Notes: a model not told the origin generated them from the letters alone. Counted from the first letter of the stretch, positions 14,904 through 24,465 are shown. The stretch is 38,515 nucleotides of DNA from an uncultured Bacteroidales bacterium (GCA_944323445.1 CALUSM010000026.1:1-38515), one strand, 5' to 3'. Made by a program: numbers and translations.

Positions 14904-16097
14904 TTACTCCATCTCCTGAACATAACCTATCAAGTTTTCGCCGAGCACACTTTCATACGCCATACGCAGCTTTACTTCCTTTCGGCACCAATATCCTCTC
15001 CAAGCTATCTGTCTGTAGCCAATAGTCTCCAGCAATCATCGGCGGTTCAGGACTTAGAAAGACAATCTCTTCCATGGACTGGCATTCTACGAAAGCATAT
15101 TCTCCTATAGAAATCACATTTGCAGGAATAGTTATAAAAACTTACAGTTATAAAATGCTTCTGCCTCTATAGCGGTCACTCCGGAAGGAACGTCTAATTC
15201 TGTTATGCCACTGTCGTTTTATTATTTTCAAACCAAGGCATTGAACAAACATACCTTCACTTATCGAAGTTATGCCGGCAGGAAAATTACACTTTCAAGA
15301 GACTAACAACTGAAAAATAGGTCTGTTCCGATTGATTTAACTCCAGAGGGAATCTCTATTTCAGTTATAGACTTACACTCTCCAAAAACAATGTTCCCCA
15401 AACTTTCAAGACTTTCCAGCAACTGTACATCACTCAATATAGTACAGCTAAAGAATAATCTCATTGTCCCCATCAAGGTTTACGGCAGGGTCTTCCAGCA
15501 AGACATACTTCAACCAACTCATCTGCGAACTGAATCGGTGTATTGGCGATAGACGACTGAATCTCCCGAATCGACTGCACGACCTTGTCGCGGTAGATGA
15601 GGGAGATGGTGGCTTCGCGGTCGGGGCCCTCGGGGTATTCGGTGACGGAAATTGGGCTTCACCGCCTATCTCGTGGGTCTCCGGCATCCCCACCAAGACT
15701 CCCTCCTCGAATACGAGGGCTCGCATGACTGTACGGCCTGTGGCATCGTAGGCGTAGACGAGTACTTTTCCTGACACCACATGTGACGGAACGCTGACCG
15801 CAACATACCCGTGATTATAGTCCGCGGGCTCTATCACGGCACTGTAACCGCTGTTGTCGAAGCACTCCACAGTGATGTCACCGTCTCCACTGACGTTATG
15901 TAGTCTCCGGTCCGAGACACATCCACTATCGCCTGAAGGGATGAGACATTGGTGTTGATCTGAGCACACAGTTCCTCGAGAGCCTGTACCCTTGCCTCGA
16001 GGGACTCGAGACGGTCATTGATACCATCAATATCCACGCTGCATCCATATAGGAACAGCGCAAGAACGCTTGTCAGGATTCCTGCAAGTCTTTTCAT
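14904..16097 (-). pseudogene. BspA-like leucine-rich-repeat surface lipoprotein, multiply frameshifted
   Basis: The minus strand starts with a lipoprotein signal (MKRLAGILTSVLALFLYGC) and a coiled coil (INDRLESLEARVQALEELC, DUF4988-like). It then shifts frame near 15880 into SGYSAVIEPADYNHGYVAVSV, again near 15650 into ISVTEYPEGPDREATISLIY (BACON-like), and into LLEDPAVNLDGDNEI. Further down, LRR_5 repeats are readable in changing frames: ITEIEIPSGVKSIG, ITELDVPSGVTAIEAEAFYN, VISIGEYAFVEC and SPEPPMIAGDYWLQTDSLER. The end is VLGENLIGYVQEME-stop at 14904. The ancestor was a BspA-type surface protein of about 390 residues. The start overlaps the kinase stop by 4 bp. Confidence 0.75.
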
Positions 16098-16738
16098 AAA
16101 AGTATCTTTTCGCGGACGATGGCGACGATACGGTCGGCTGTCTCCTCCTCACCGAAGAGGGAGGTGCTCAGGCACAGGTCGTAGGAGGCGGAGTCTCCCC
16201 ACTTCTTGAAGGTGAAGTAGTTGTAGTACTCGGCACGCTTGCGGTCGCACTCCTTGATCCGGGCCTCGGCCTCTTCAGGGGTGATGGACAGCAGTTTCGA
16301 CAGGCGTTCTATGCGGTCCTCCATCGTGGCCGTAATGAACACTGACAGCACCCGCGGACGGTCCCGCAGGATGTAGTCGGCGCAGCGGCCCACGAAGACA
16401 CCGGGCCCCTTGTCGGCCAGCATCCCGACGGTCCGGCTCTGAATCTTGAAGAGATTGTTGTTGCCCAGATAGCTCTCGGTATCGAGGTAGCCGCCCGAGA
16501 AGAACGGGATATGCACCCCGGCCAAACCGCCGAGGATGGGGATGGTGGGCTTCTCGTCCACCTTCTCGAAATATTCGGGGTCCAGTCCGCTGTCCTTTGC
16601 GGCCTGATTGATTATCTCCTTGTCGTAGAAAGCGATCCCCATCTTCCGGGAGATGGCGAGCGCCACGTTGCGGCCGCCGCTGCCGAGCTGACGTCCGATG
16701 CAGACGGCGAAATTATGACTGTAACTGTTCATGAGCAC
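16094..16738 (-). CDS. Cytidylate-kinase-like family protein
   Basis: This 214-residue protein belongs to the Cytidylate_kin2 (P-loop nucleotide kinase-like) family. The N-terminus CIGRQLGSGGRNVALAISRKMGI carries a G-R-Q-x-G-S-G-G-R version of the P-loop, followed by YDKEIINQAAKDSGL and the substrate-region GVFVGRCADYILRD. The C-terminus (ITATMEDRIERLSKLL..TPEEAEARIKECDRKRAEYYNYF) is the lid/CMP-kinase-like part. The substrate is not established for this family. The 5' end overlaps the MATE gene by 26 bp; a second in-frame ATG at 16732 is an alternative. It is cotranscribed with MATE. Confidence 0.88.
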   Translation of the reverse strand: MLMNSYSHNFAVCIGRQLGSGGRNVALAISRKMGIAFYDKEIINQAAKDSGLDPEYFEKVDEKPTIPILGGLAGVHIPFFSGGYLDTESYLGNNNLFKIQSRTVGMLADKGPGVFVGRCADYILRDRPRVLSVFITATMEDRIERLSKLLSITPEEAEARIKECDRKRAEYYNYFTFKKWGDSASYDLCLSTSLFGEEETADRIVAIVREKILL

Positions 16739-18071
16739 GGTTTTTCTTAATGAAGTTCAACAATAATGCGACGCCTACGACACTGGCCAGGAAGTCAGAC
16801 ACCATAAAGCTGACCCATACTCCGGCTATGTCGAAGAACAAGGGAAGTATCCACAGACAGGGTATCAGGAAGATAAGCTGGCGGGACAGGGACAGGAAGA
16901 TGGCCTGACGGGGCTTGCCGATACTCTGGAAGAAGTTACCGATGACCATCGACAGGGATACCAGCGGGAACATGCCGACCACCAGGCGCATACCCTTTAT
17001 CGACTTTTCCTTCAGTTCCGGGTCGTCGGTAAAGATGGAGACCACCAGTCCGGGGCAGAGCTCGCCGATCAGGAAGCCGGCGGTCAGCACCACCGTACCG
17101 TACAGCAGGGTCTTCTTCAGCACCTCGTAGACGCGGGACATCTGCCGCGCACCGTAGTTGTAGCCGGCAATGGGCTGCATGCCCTGGGTCAGTCCGGAGA
17201 CTATCATGATAAAGACGAAGGAGATACGGTTGACGATGCCGTAGGCCCCGATGGCCAGGTCTCCTCCGTAGGTCTTGAGCCTCATGTTGATGATGATGAC
17301 CACGAAACAGGCCACGAAGTTCATCAGGAAGGGGGCCAGGCCGATGACTATCGAGTCCTTGACGATCCTGCGGTCCAGCCTGAAGATACCTCTCTCGAAG
17401 TGTATCAGCTCCCGCTTGTCGCAGAACCAGTAGGTCACCAGTATCAGCGCCACTATCTGGGCCAGGATGGTGGCCACGGCCGCACCCCGGATGCCCATGT
17501 CGAAGGTAAAGATGAACAGGGGGTCGAGGGCAGCGTTGAGCAGCACCGTCATGATGGTCGCCGACATGGCCTTCTTGGGATGTCCGGCGGAGCGGAGCAG
17601 GGAGTTGAGGCCGAAGTAGATGTGGGTAATCACGTTACCGGCCAGGATTATCTGCATGTACTCGCGGGCGTATGATATGGTATTCTCGCTCGCCCCGAAG
17701 AAGTAGAGTATCGGGTCGAGGAAGGCCAGGGCCACTATCGTAAAGAGCAGACCTATTAAGAAATTAAGCACCACCACGTTGCCCAGTACCTTCTTCGCGA
17801 CATCGTAGTTCTTCTGGCCGAGGAGCATCGAGGCCATGGTCGAGGCTCCGACTCCGACGAGGGTGCCGAAGGCAGCCGCGAGGTTCATGAAGGGGAAGGT
17901 AAGAGCCAGTCCGGAGATGGCGTATGGCCCTACGCCGTGGCCGATGAAGATAGCGTCGACCATATTGTAGAGCGAGGAGGCGGTCATGGCGATGATCGCC
18001 GGGATAGCGTACTGTTTCAGAAGTTTGGGGATTCTCTCAGTCCCCAGCTCGGTAGGAACTCTTGCATTCAT
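16713..18071 (-). CDS. MATE family efflux transporter
   Basis: This 452-residue inner-membrane exporter has about 12 hydrophobic segments in two homologous halves. Typical MATE signatures are YALLG-like IPAIIAMTASSLYNMVDAIFIGHGVG near the N-terminus, GVGASTMASMLLGQKNYDVAKK and GLTQGMQPIAGYNYGA in the second half. Drug or metabolite/Na+ or H+ antiport is the family role; the substrate is unknown. It is the first gene of a minus-strand pair with the kinase-like protein and is divergent from cstA, with about 90 bp between. Confidence 0.92.
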   Translation of the reverse strand: MNARVPTELGTERIPKLLKQYAIPAIIAMTASSLYNMVDAIFIGHGVGPYAISGLALTFPFMNLAAAFGTLVGVGASTMASMLLGQKNYDVAKKVLGNVVVLNFLIGLLFTIVALAFLDPILYFFGASENTISYAREYMQIILAGNVITHIYFGLNSLLRSAGHPKKAMSATIMTVLLNAALDPLFIFTFDMGIRGAAVATILAQIVALILVTYWFCDKRELIHFERGIFRLDRRIVKDSIVIGLAPFLMNFVACFVVIIINMRLKTYGGDLAIGAYGIVNRISFVFIMIVSGLTQGMQPIAGYNYGARQMSRVYEVLKKTLLYGTVVLTAGFLIGELCPGLVVSIFTDDPELKEKSIKGMRLVVGMFPLVSLSMVIGNFFQSIGKPRQAIFLSLSRQLIFLIPCLWILPLFFDIAGVWVSFMVSDFLASVVGVALLLNFIKKNRAHEQLQS

Positions 18072-18118
18072 GCCGCAAAATTACACAAATCCCGCTAGCA
18101 TTTTCCAGAAGAAAGTCA

Positions 18119-18126
18119 TAAATTTG
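18119..18126 (+). promoter_or_regulatory. -7 box of cstA
   Basis: TAAATTTG, 34 bp before the cstA ATG, in the MATE-cstA divergent gap. Confidence 0.5.
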
Positions 18127-18160
18127 CACCTCGATTTTAGAACCGTAAAACCTCAAACCG

Positions 18161-19624
18161 ATGATTACATTTATCGCCTGTCTCGCAGCCCTCGTAATAG
18201 GCTACTTCACCTACGGAAAATTCGTGGAAAGATTCTTCGGGGTCTCCTCAGACCGCCCCACCCCTGCCAGGCGCCTGGCCGACGGCGTAGACTACCAGGA
18301 GATGAAGCCCTGGAGGATATTCATCATCCAGTTCCTCAACATAGCCGGCCTCGGTCCCATCTTCGGAGCCATCCTCGGCGCTGCCTACGGCCCGGTGGCC
18401 TACATCTGGATAGTCCTCGGCTGTATTTTCATGGGAGCGGCCCACGATTTCTTCTCAGGCATGCTCTCGGTACGCAACGACGGCATGAGCCTGCCGGACA
18501 TGGTGGGCAAATACCTCGGAAGCGGGGTCAAGAAGTTCCTGGTCTTCTTCTCGGCTTTCATCCTCATCGCCGTGGGAGTCTCCTTCGTCACCGGTCCGGC
18601 CGACCTGCTGCACACCCTCACGGGCTGGGACAAGCGCATCTGGCTCTACATCGTATTCGCCTACTACATCATAGCGACCCTGCTCCCGGTGGACAAGATC
18701 ATCGGCAAGCTCTACCCGATATTCGGCGCCGTCCTGCTCTTCATGGCCGTGGCCATAGCCGGGGCAATGCTGGTCAAGGGCTTCTCTGGAGAGATACACC
18801 TCACGGAGCTGACCGCCGGCAGTTTCCGCAACTTCCACACCAACCCCGAGAGCAACATCCTCATCCCCATGCTCTTCGTAGTCATCTCCTGCGGAGCCAT
18901 CTCCGGCTTCCACTCCACCCAGAGCCCCATCATGGCCCGCTGCCTGAGCGATGAGAAGTACGGCCGTCCCATATTCTACGGAGCCATGATAGCCGAAGGC
19001 ATAGTGGCCATGATCTGGGCCACAGCCGCCATAGCCTACTTCGGCGGTCCGGAGGGCCTCAACGCCGCGGCCGATGCCGGCAAGACACCCGCCATCATGG
19101 TCGACGAGATCTGCCAGTCGTGGTTGGGCCAGGTCGGAGCGGTGATAGCGATACTCGGAGTGGTGGTCTGCCCCATCACCTCCGGCGACACTGCCTTCCG
19201 CAGCCTCCGCCTCACGATAGGCGACGCCCTTAAATTCAACCAGAAGCCCATACGCAACCGCCTCATAGTCGCCATCCCCATCTTCGTAGTGGCGTTCATC
19301 CTCTGCAAGGTGGACTTCTCCACCATCTGGAAATACGTGGGTATCGGCAACCAGGTACTGGCTACCGTAGTGACATGGACCGCAGCGGCCTACCTCGTCC
19401 GCAACGGCCGCAGCCACCTGATGATGTCCCTACCCGCCACCTTCCTGACCTTCATCTGCGTATGCTATTTCATGATTGCTCCTTACAATGTAGGAGGCCT
19501 CTCCCTGCCCTCCACCGTAAGCTACATCACAGGAGTCGCCGCAGCCCTGGGCCTGTTCACATTCTTCGTGATAAAAACAAAAAAGCCGAGAGGACAGAGC
19601 CCCTCAGCTTCCTATAAAGATTGA
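18161..19624 (+). CDS. cstA: Carbon starvation CstA family transporter
   Basis: This 487-residue polytopic membrane protein has many hydrophobic helices. CstA signatures are IQFLNIAGLGPIFGAILGAAYGP, FMGAAHDFFSGMLSVRNDGMSLPD and GAISGFHSTQSPIMARC. Characterised members import pyruvate or peptides. It is shorter than the 700-residue enterobacterial protein because the C-terminal extension is absent; I recall a similar size in Bacteroides. The last codons (KTKKPRGQSPSASYKD) double as the terminator of the convergent buk operon. Confidence 0.9.
   Translation: MITFIACLAALVIGYFTYGKFVERFFGVSSDRPTPARRLADGVDYQEMKPWRIFIIQFLNIAGLGPIFGAILGAAYGPVAYIWIVLGCIFMGAAHDFFSGMLSVRNDGMSLPDMVGKYLGSGVKKFLVFFSAFILIAVGVSFVTGPADLLHTLTGWDKRIWLYIVFAYYIIATLLPVDKIIGKLYPIFGAVLLFMAVAIAGAMLVKGFSGEIHLTELTAGSFRNFHTNPESNILIPMLFVVISCGAISGFHSTQSPIMARCLSDEKYGRPIFYGAMIAEGIVAMIWATAAIAYFGGPEGLNAAADAGKTPAIMVDEICQSWLGQVGAVIAILGVVVCPITSGDTAFRSLRLTIGDALKFNQKPIRNRLIVAIPIFVVAFILCKVDFSTIWKYVGIGNQVLATVVTWTAAAYLVRNGRSHLMMSLPATFLTFICVCYFMIAPYNVGGLSLPSTVSYITGVAAALGLFTFFVIKTKKPRGQSPSASYKD
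19573..19610 (-). terminator. Terminator of the ackA-ptb-buk operon, inside the cstA 3' end
   Basis: On the minus strand an imperfect stem (19600-19610 with 19583-19593, 9 of 11 pairs) is followed by TTTTTTGTTTTT. It lies within the final codons of cstA, 24 bp after the buk stop. Confidence 0.65.
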
Positions 19625-19633
19625 TTCGGAAAA

Positions 19634-20701
19634 TCAGTATTTCCTGACCTCCTCGCGTCCTTCGAGCACCGCAAGGGCATTGCCTGCGAGGGCACCCATC
19701 TCATCCTCTCCCGGATATACCTTCACGGGAGCGATGAAGGACACCATGTCGGCTATCTGCTGCATCAGCTCCTTGCCGTAGGCGATACCGCCGGTGAGCA
19801 GGATGGCGTCCACCTTGCCGGAGAGCGCCGCCGCCATGCCGCCGATGGCCTTGGCCACGTTGTAGGCAAATGCGTCGGAGATGAGCCTGGCCTTGGCGTC
19901 ACCGGCAGCCACACGGTCCTCCACCTCCTTGAAGGAGTTGGTGCCGAGATGGGCCACGATACCGCCCTTGCCGGAAATCATCTTCTTGATCTCAGCGTGG
20001 GTGTACTTGCCGCTGAAGCATGCGTCAGCCACCTGCATGGCGGACAGACCGCCGGTACGCTCGGGGCTGAACGGGCCTTCTCCGAAGAGAGCGTTGTTGA
20101 CGTCCACTACCCTTCCGCCACTGTGGGCTGCTACGGACACACCGCCGCCGAGATGGGCGACGATGAGGTTGAGGTCCGCATAGTTACGTCCGGTCTCGCG
20201 GGCATAGAGCTTGGCGATGGCCTTATGGTTCAGCGCATGGAAAATAGAAATCTTCGGGAAGAGAGGATGACCGCTTACACGGGCGATGTCCGTAAGCTCA
20301 TCCACCACCACCGGATCGGCGATGAATGCCCTGCATCCCTCCACGGTATCCGCAATCCTCTTGGCCAGGATACCTCCGAGGTTGCTGGCATGTTCACCGT
20401 AGCAGGCAGAGGCCAGGTCCGCAATCATAGCGTCATTGACCTCATATACGCCTGACGAGATAGGACGCAGCAGACCGCCGCGGCCTACTATTACAGCGAG
20501 GTCGCTGAGTTTCACACCGTTCTCTTCCAGTGCAGCAAGAATGGTCTTCTCGCGGAACTCGAGCTGATCAATGACCCTCTCGTACTGCGAGATCTCCTCG
20601 GACGAGTGTCTGAGTGTCTTAGTAAATACTTCTTTTTCCCCCTCGAAAAGAGCTATCTTAGTAGAAGTCGAACCGGGGTTTATTGCCAGTATATATGCCA
20701 T
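19634..20701 (-). CDS. buk: Butyrate kinase
   Basis: This 355-residue acetokinase-family enzyme catalyses butyryl phosphate + ADP to butyrate + ATP (or the branched-chain acyl equivalents). The N-terminus ILAINPGSTSTKIALFEGE is the family signature, with VGRGGLLRPI, AHLGGGVSVAAHSGGRVVDVNNA and FSPERTGGLS following. Length matches butyrate kinases (about 355) rather than acetate kinase (about 400). It is the last gene of the ackA-ptb-buk operon, 12 bp after ptb. Confidence 0.93.
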   Translation of the reverse strand: MAYILAINPGSTSTKIALFEGEKEVFTKTLRHSSEEISQYERVIDQLEFREKTILAALEENGVKLSDLAVIVGRGGLLRPISSGVYEVNDAMIADLASACYGEHASNLGGILAKRIADTVEGCRAFIADPVVVDELTDIARVSGHPLFPKISIFHALNHKAIAKLYARETGRNYADLNLIVAHLGGGVSVAAHSGGRVVDVNNALFGEGPFSPERTGGLSAMQVADACFSGKYTHAEIKKMISGKGGIVAHLGTNSFKEVEDRVAAGDAKARLISDAFAYNVAKAIGGMAAALSGKVDAILLTGGIAYGKELMQQIADMVSFIAPVKVYPGEDEMGALAGNALAVLEGREEVRKY

Positions 20702-20713
20702 GATTCTCCGGTT

Positions 20714-21619
20714 CTATTTTGCTGTGAGTGCTGCGAGTGCTATAGAGTTCAACTTGGTCTCAATGCTGTCGGCACGGCTGGAGAGCACGCAAGGAGCCAT
20801 GGCTCCGGCTACGATAGCTGCCTGCTTGACACCCTTGCAGAGCTGGGAGTTGACCTTGTAGAAGGTGTTGGCGGACTCGATATTGGGGAAGAGAAGGCAG
20901 TCGGCGTCGCCGGCCACGGGGCTGACGAGCTTCTTGATCTGCACGGCCTCCTGGGAGATAGCCACGTCAAGGGCCAGAGGGCCGTCTCCTACGCAGCCGG
21001 GAATCTGACCGCGGTCGATCATCTTGGAGATGATGGCGGCATCCACGCAGGCCTGCATGGCGGGCAGCATCTGCTCAGTAGCGGCGAGCAGGGCCACCTT
21101 GGGCTTCTCAATCTGGAGGGCCTTGGCGGTGTTGACCAGGTATTTCACGATGGCCACTTTCTGGTTGAGGTCAGGCAGGGGAATAACGGCCATGTCACCG
21201 AGAATGATGAGCTTGCGGTAGTTGGGGTTGTCCAGCACGCACACATGGCTGAGGACGGCCTTGGGAGGAAGCAGCCCCTTCTCCTTGTTCAGTATACCCC
21301 TCATGTACTTGTCGGTGGAGCAAAGACCCTTCATCAGGATGTCGCCCTGTCCCTCGCGTACCATGAGGACGGCCTGTGCGATGGACGCCAGCTCGTTCTC
21401 GTTGTTGATGATGGTGAATACAGAAGGGTCGATCTTCTCGGCCTCGCAGACCTTCTTGATCATATTGATGTCACCCACGAGGGTAGCCTCGACGATGCCG
21501 AGCTCTACCGCCTTGTAGGCTGCTGTGATAGTGTGGTCGTCCACGGCCCATGCCGCAATCAGACGTTTCTTGGTCTTGGAACGGAGAATTTCATAAATCT
21601 CCTCAAAACTTGTAATCAT
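20714..21619 (-). CDS. ptb: Phosphate butyryltransferase (Pta/Ptb family)
   Basis: This 301-residue cytoplasmic enzyme exchanges CoA for phosphate on butyryl-CoA or branched acyl-CoA, feeding butyrate kinase. Family features are LIAAWAVDDHTITAAYKAVELGIVEATLVGD near the N-terminus, GDILMKGLCSTDKYMRGIL, PNYRKLIILGDMAVIPLPDLNQK, and the C-terminal DCLLFPNIESANTFYK with AAIVAGAMAPCVLSSRADS. Length fits Ptb (about 300). It sits between ackA (43 bp gap) and buk (12 bp). Confidence 0.92.
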   Translation of the reverse strand: MITSFEEIYEILRSKTKKRLIAAWAVDDHTITAAYKAVELGIVEATLVGDINMIKKVCEAEKIDPSVFTIINNENELASIAQAVLMVREGQGDILMKGLCSTDKYMRGILNKEKGLLPPKAVLSHVCVLDNPNYRKLIILGDMAVIPLPDLNQKVAIVKYLVNTAKALQIEKPKVALLAATEQMLPAMQACVDAAIISKMIDRGQIPGCVGDGPLALDVAISQEAVQIKKLVSPVAGDADCLLFPNIESANTFYKVNSQLCKGVKQAAIVAGAMAPCVLSSRADSIETKLNSIALAALTAK

Positions 21620-21662
21620 GTCTTTGAATTTAAATTAGATTATACTGTTAGTGTTTTATTAC

Positions 21663-22871
21663 TTATTTGCGTACCAGGCTCATGGTGTCACGGGCGATTA
21701 CCAGTTCCTCATTGGTAGTGAGGGTCAGCACCTTGACCTTGGAAGAGGGCATGGTGAGCAGCTTGTCCTCTCCGCGCACTCCGTCATTGGCCGCGGCATC
21801 GAACTCCACTCCGAGATAACCCAGGGTCGAGCATATCTGCTGACGGGCCTCAGCATCGTTCTCGCCGATACCGCCGGTGAATACGATTGCATCCAGACCG
21901 CCCATAACGGCGCTGTAGGCTCCTATATACTTGCGCACACTGTGATAGAACATATTGAGGGACAGACCGGCCCGGTAGTTGCCTCCGTCACGCGCAGCCA
22001 CTATGTCGCGGCAGTCCGAAGACACACCGGATACTCCAAGAAAACCGCTCTTCTTGTTGAGGAAAGCGGTGATGCCGTTGACATCCAGATGCTCCTTCTC
22101 CTGCAGATAGGTCACCACACCGGCATCGATATTGCCGCAACGGGTGCCCATCACCACGCCCTCGACGGGGGTGAAGCCCATGGAAGTGTCCACGGACTTG
22201 CCGTTGAGCACTGCTGTCACGGAACCGCCGTTTCCGAGGTGGCAGGTGACTATCTTGGAGTTGTTGATGTCCATGCCGAGGAACTCGCAGGCTTTCTGGG
22301 CCACGAACTTGTGGCTGGTACCGTGGAATCCGTAGCGGCGGATGCGGTAGTTCTCATAGCATTCGTAGGGTATGGCATACATGTACGCATAGTCAGGCAT
22401 GGTCTGATGGAAGGATGTGTCGAAGACTGCGACCTGGGGCACTGCGGGCAGGAGAGTCTTGACGGCACGGATACCGAGGAGGTTGGCCGGGTTGTGGAGG
22501 GGAGCCAGCTCGCAGAGGCTCTCAATGCCCTCCATCACCTTGTCATCGATCAGGCAGGACTCGGGGAAGAGCTCACCGCCGTGAGCCACGCGGTGACCTA
22601 CGGCCTGTATCTCGTTCAGGGACTTGAGCACACCGCACTTTGGGTCTGTAAGCAGCTCGAGCACAGATTTGATGCCCTCGGTATGGTCGGGCACGGGCTT
22701 GTCGATTACAACCTTGTCCCTACCGGACGGACGGTGGGTCACCTCACCCATTTCCAGACCGATTCTTTCTACAAGGCCCTTAGCAAGAAGGGAATAATTG
22801 TTGGCGTCCTGCATGTCGAGGACCTGATACTTCAGCGAAGAGCTTCCGCAGTTGATTACCAGTACAATCAT
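21663..22871 (-). CDS. ackA: Acetate kinase
   Basis: This 402-residue acetokinase catalyses acetyl phosphate + ADP to acetate + ATP. The diagnostic N-terminus VINCGSSSLKYQV is present, with VGHRVAHGGELF (substrate Arg), the catalytic region FDTSFHQTMP, HGTSHKFVA, CHLGNGGSVTAV and the C-terminal FTGGIGENDAE. It is the first gene of the operon. No pta lies beside it in this window; ptb follows instead. Confidence 0.95.
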   Translation of the reverse strand: MIVLVINCGSSSLKYQVLDMQDANNYSLLAKGLVERIGLEMGEVTHRPSGRDKVVIDKPVPDHTEGIKSVLELLTDPKCGVLKSLNEIQAVGHRVAHGGELFPESCLIDDKVMEGIESLCELAPLHNPANLLGIRAVKTLLPAVPQVAVFDTSFHQTMPDYAYMYAIPYECYENYRIRRYGFHGTSHKFVAQKACEFLGMDINNSKIVTCHLGNGGSVTAVLNGKSVDTSMGFTPVEGVVMGTRCGNIDAGVVTYLQEKEHLDVNGITAFLNKKSGFLGVSGVSSDCRDIVAARDGGNYRAGLSLNMFYHSVRKYIGAYSAVMGGLDAIVFTGGIGENDAEARQQICSTLGYLGVEFDAAANDGVRGEDKLLTMPSSKVKVLTLTTNEELVIARDTMSLVRK

Positions 22872-22910
22872 AGTTTTGCTATTTTGTTAAAAATTATTCA
22901 ATCTATCTTG

Positions 22911-22918
22911 CAAAGTTA
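22911..22918 (-). promoter_or_regulatory. -7 box of the ackA operon
   Basis: TAACTTTG on the minus strand, 39 bp before ackA, in the divergent ackA-comEC gap. Confidence 0.5.
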
Positions 22919-22987
22919 AACATAAAATAGGAATTTCCATAAAGAATTATTACCTTGCATCCGCAAATCAAACCAAGTGAGGAAAGC

Positions 22988-24376
22988 ATGAGGAGGGAGA
23001 TGTATCTTTTCACAGCCGCACTGCTGTTCATATCCGGCAATCTGACAGCCGGATACATCCTCAGCCGCACTTCAGGTGACATCCGCGCCGCCGCCTCTTT
23101 CATTTCCCTTTCCTGCATCGCCGCCATTCCCCTTATTCTCCTGATAAAGAAACAACTGCCCTGGCTCATCCTCGCGGCATTCCCGCTGACGGGAGCCGTC
23201 GGAGCAGCCTCCGGAGAGTTCTTCCGCCCCGGGGCAGAGACATCCTCCCTGAAGGAAAGCCGCGGCATCAGCCTCCGTGGCATCATTACCGACGGAGGGC
23301 TCTCCTCCTCGGGACGTCCGTTCCTAGAGGTAGAGCTGGAAAAGGAACACACCATTATATACAATATCCCACCTGAAACGCAATGGATGGCCGGAGACAC
23401 GGTCCTGGCCTCGGGAGTCGCCTGCTCCAGAGTGGAGAATTTCACCCCGGATTTCGACTACCGCAGGTGGATGGAGAGACAGGGGATATTCTACACCTGC
23501 TTCTGCAGGCACGGCTCGAGGCTGGAGATACGGCCCTGCTCCTCCCCAGGACTGCGGTTCATGCCCTCCCGCCTGAGGGAAAGATTCTCGGCCGCGGTAG
23601 ACTCCCTGCTGCCCCAGGAGAATATGATACATACCAGAGCCCTGGTCAAGGCTCTGGCCTACGGATATCAGGACGAGATACCGGAGGAGATTGAAGAGAG
23701 CTTCCGGCAGAGCGGGGCCATCCACCTGCTGGCCATCTCCGGGATGCATCTCGGCCTGTTCTACGGGCTGCTCACAGGTATCCTCTCATTCGCAGGAAAT
23801 TCCCCGGCCGTACGTAGAATCCGGTCCGCAGTCATCATCCTGGTACTGTGGGCGTTTACCATTTTCACCGGCTGCGGGGTATCCATTCTGAGGGCGGCCG
23901 TGATGTTCAGCATATACGAGGCAGGAGCCTTCTTCGGGCGGAGGCGCAACGGGCTCAGCTCATTGGCACTCAGCGCCATCATCATCACAATAGCCGACCC
24001 GGACGCACCCTCCGGCCTCAGCTTCCAGCTCTCATACGCCGCGATGACTGCCATTTTCCTGATATATCCCCATATCCGTGCCGTCGTCCCCGCCCGCAGC
24101 CGGATAACCGGCAGCATCGTGGATGTCTGCGCCATGACAGTAGCCTGCCAGATTACCACCGCGCCGGTCATCTGGCTTCATTTCAGGACATTCGCATTCT
24201 TTTCCCTGCTGGCCAACCTGCTGTGCGCACCGCTGGTGAGTGTGGCGATGGCCCTGATACCGGCCGCTTTCGCCGCACCGTGGCTCGGAGAGAGGTCTGC
24301 CGCAGCCGCGGCCTGGCTGCTGAGAACGGTCCTGAAAATTTTCATTGATATAAATACGGTTATCAGCAACTTATAG
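22988..24376 (+). CDS. comEC: ComEC/Rec2 family DNA-uptake channel protein
   Basis: This 463-residue polytopic membrane protein has a DUF4131-like soluble N-terminal region (with GIITDGGLSSSGRPFLEVELE) followed by the Competence domain: GAIHLLAISGMHLGLFYGL, IFTGCGVSILRAAVMFSIY, GLSFQLSYAAMTAIFLIYP. In competent bacteria this transports one DNA strand across the inner membrane. The C-terminal metallo-hydrolase domain of long ComECs is absent, as in many Bacteroidetes. ATG 22988 follows AGGAAAG; ATG 23000 preceded by AGGAGGG is an alternative. It is divergent from ackA. Confidence 0.9.
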   Translation: MRREMYLFTAALLFISGNLTAGYILSRTSGDIRAAASFISLSCIAAIPLILLIKKQLPWLILAAFPLTGAVGAASGEFFRPGAETSSLKESRGISLRGIITDGGLSSSGRPFLEVELEKEHTIIYNIPPETQWMAGDTVLASGVACSRVENFTPDFDYRRWMERQGIFYTCFCRHGSRLEIRPCSSPGLRFMPSRLRERFSAAVDSLLPQENMIHTRALVKALAYGYQDEIPEEIEESFRQSGAIHLLAISGMHLGLFYGLLTGILSFAGNSPAVRRIRSAVIILVLWAFTIFTGCGVSILRAAVMFSIYEAGAFFGRRRNGLSSLALSAIIITIADPDAPSGLSFQLSYAAMTAIFLIYPHIRAVVPARSRITGSIVDVCAMTVACQITTAPVIWLHFRTFAFFSLLANLLCAPLVSVAMALIPAAFAAPWLGERSAAAAAWLLRTVLKIFIDINTVISNL

Positions 24377-24429
24377 GCTCATGACGAAAATGGGTATAAT
24401 TTTCTTGTAAAAAGTTCCGAAAACGGAAG

Positions 24430-24437
24430 TATATTTG
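24430..24437 (+). promoter_or_regulatory. -7 box of the PurF-like gene
   Basis: TATATTTG, 28 bp before ATG 24466, with TTG at 24405-24407 as a possible -33 box. Confidence 0.55.
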
Positions 24438-24465
24438 CGGCCGAATTAACACAACATCTACTTTT

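Noticed and set aside
21651..22919. Long plus-strand frame opposite acetate kinase (422 codons)
   Set aside because: The His/Gly/Val-rich composition is typical of antisense of a GC-biased gene, and acetate kinase motifs are unambiguous on the minus strand.
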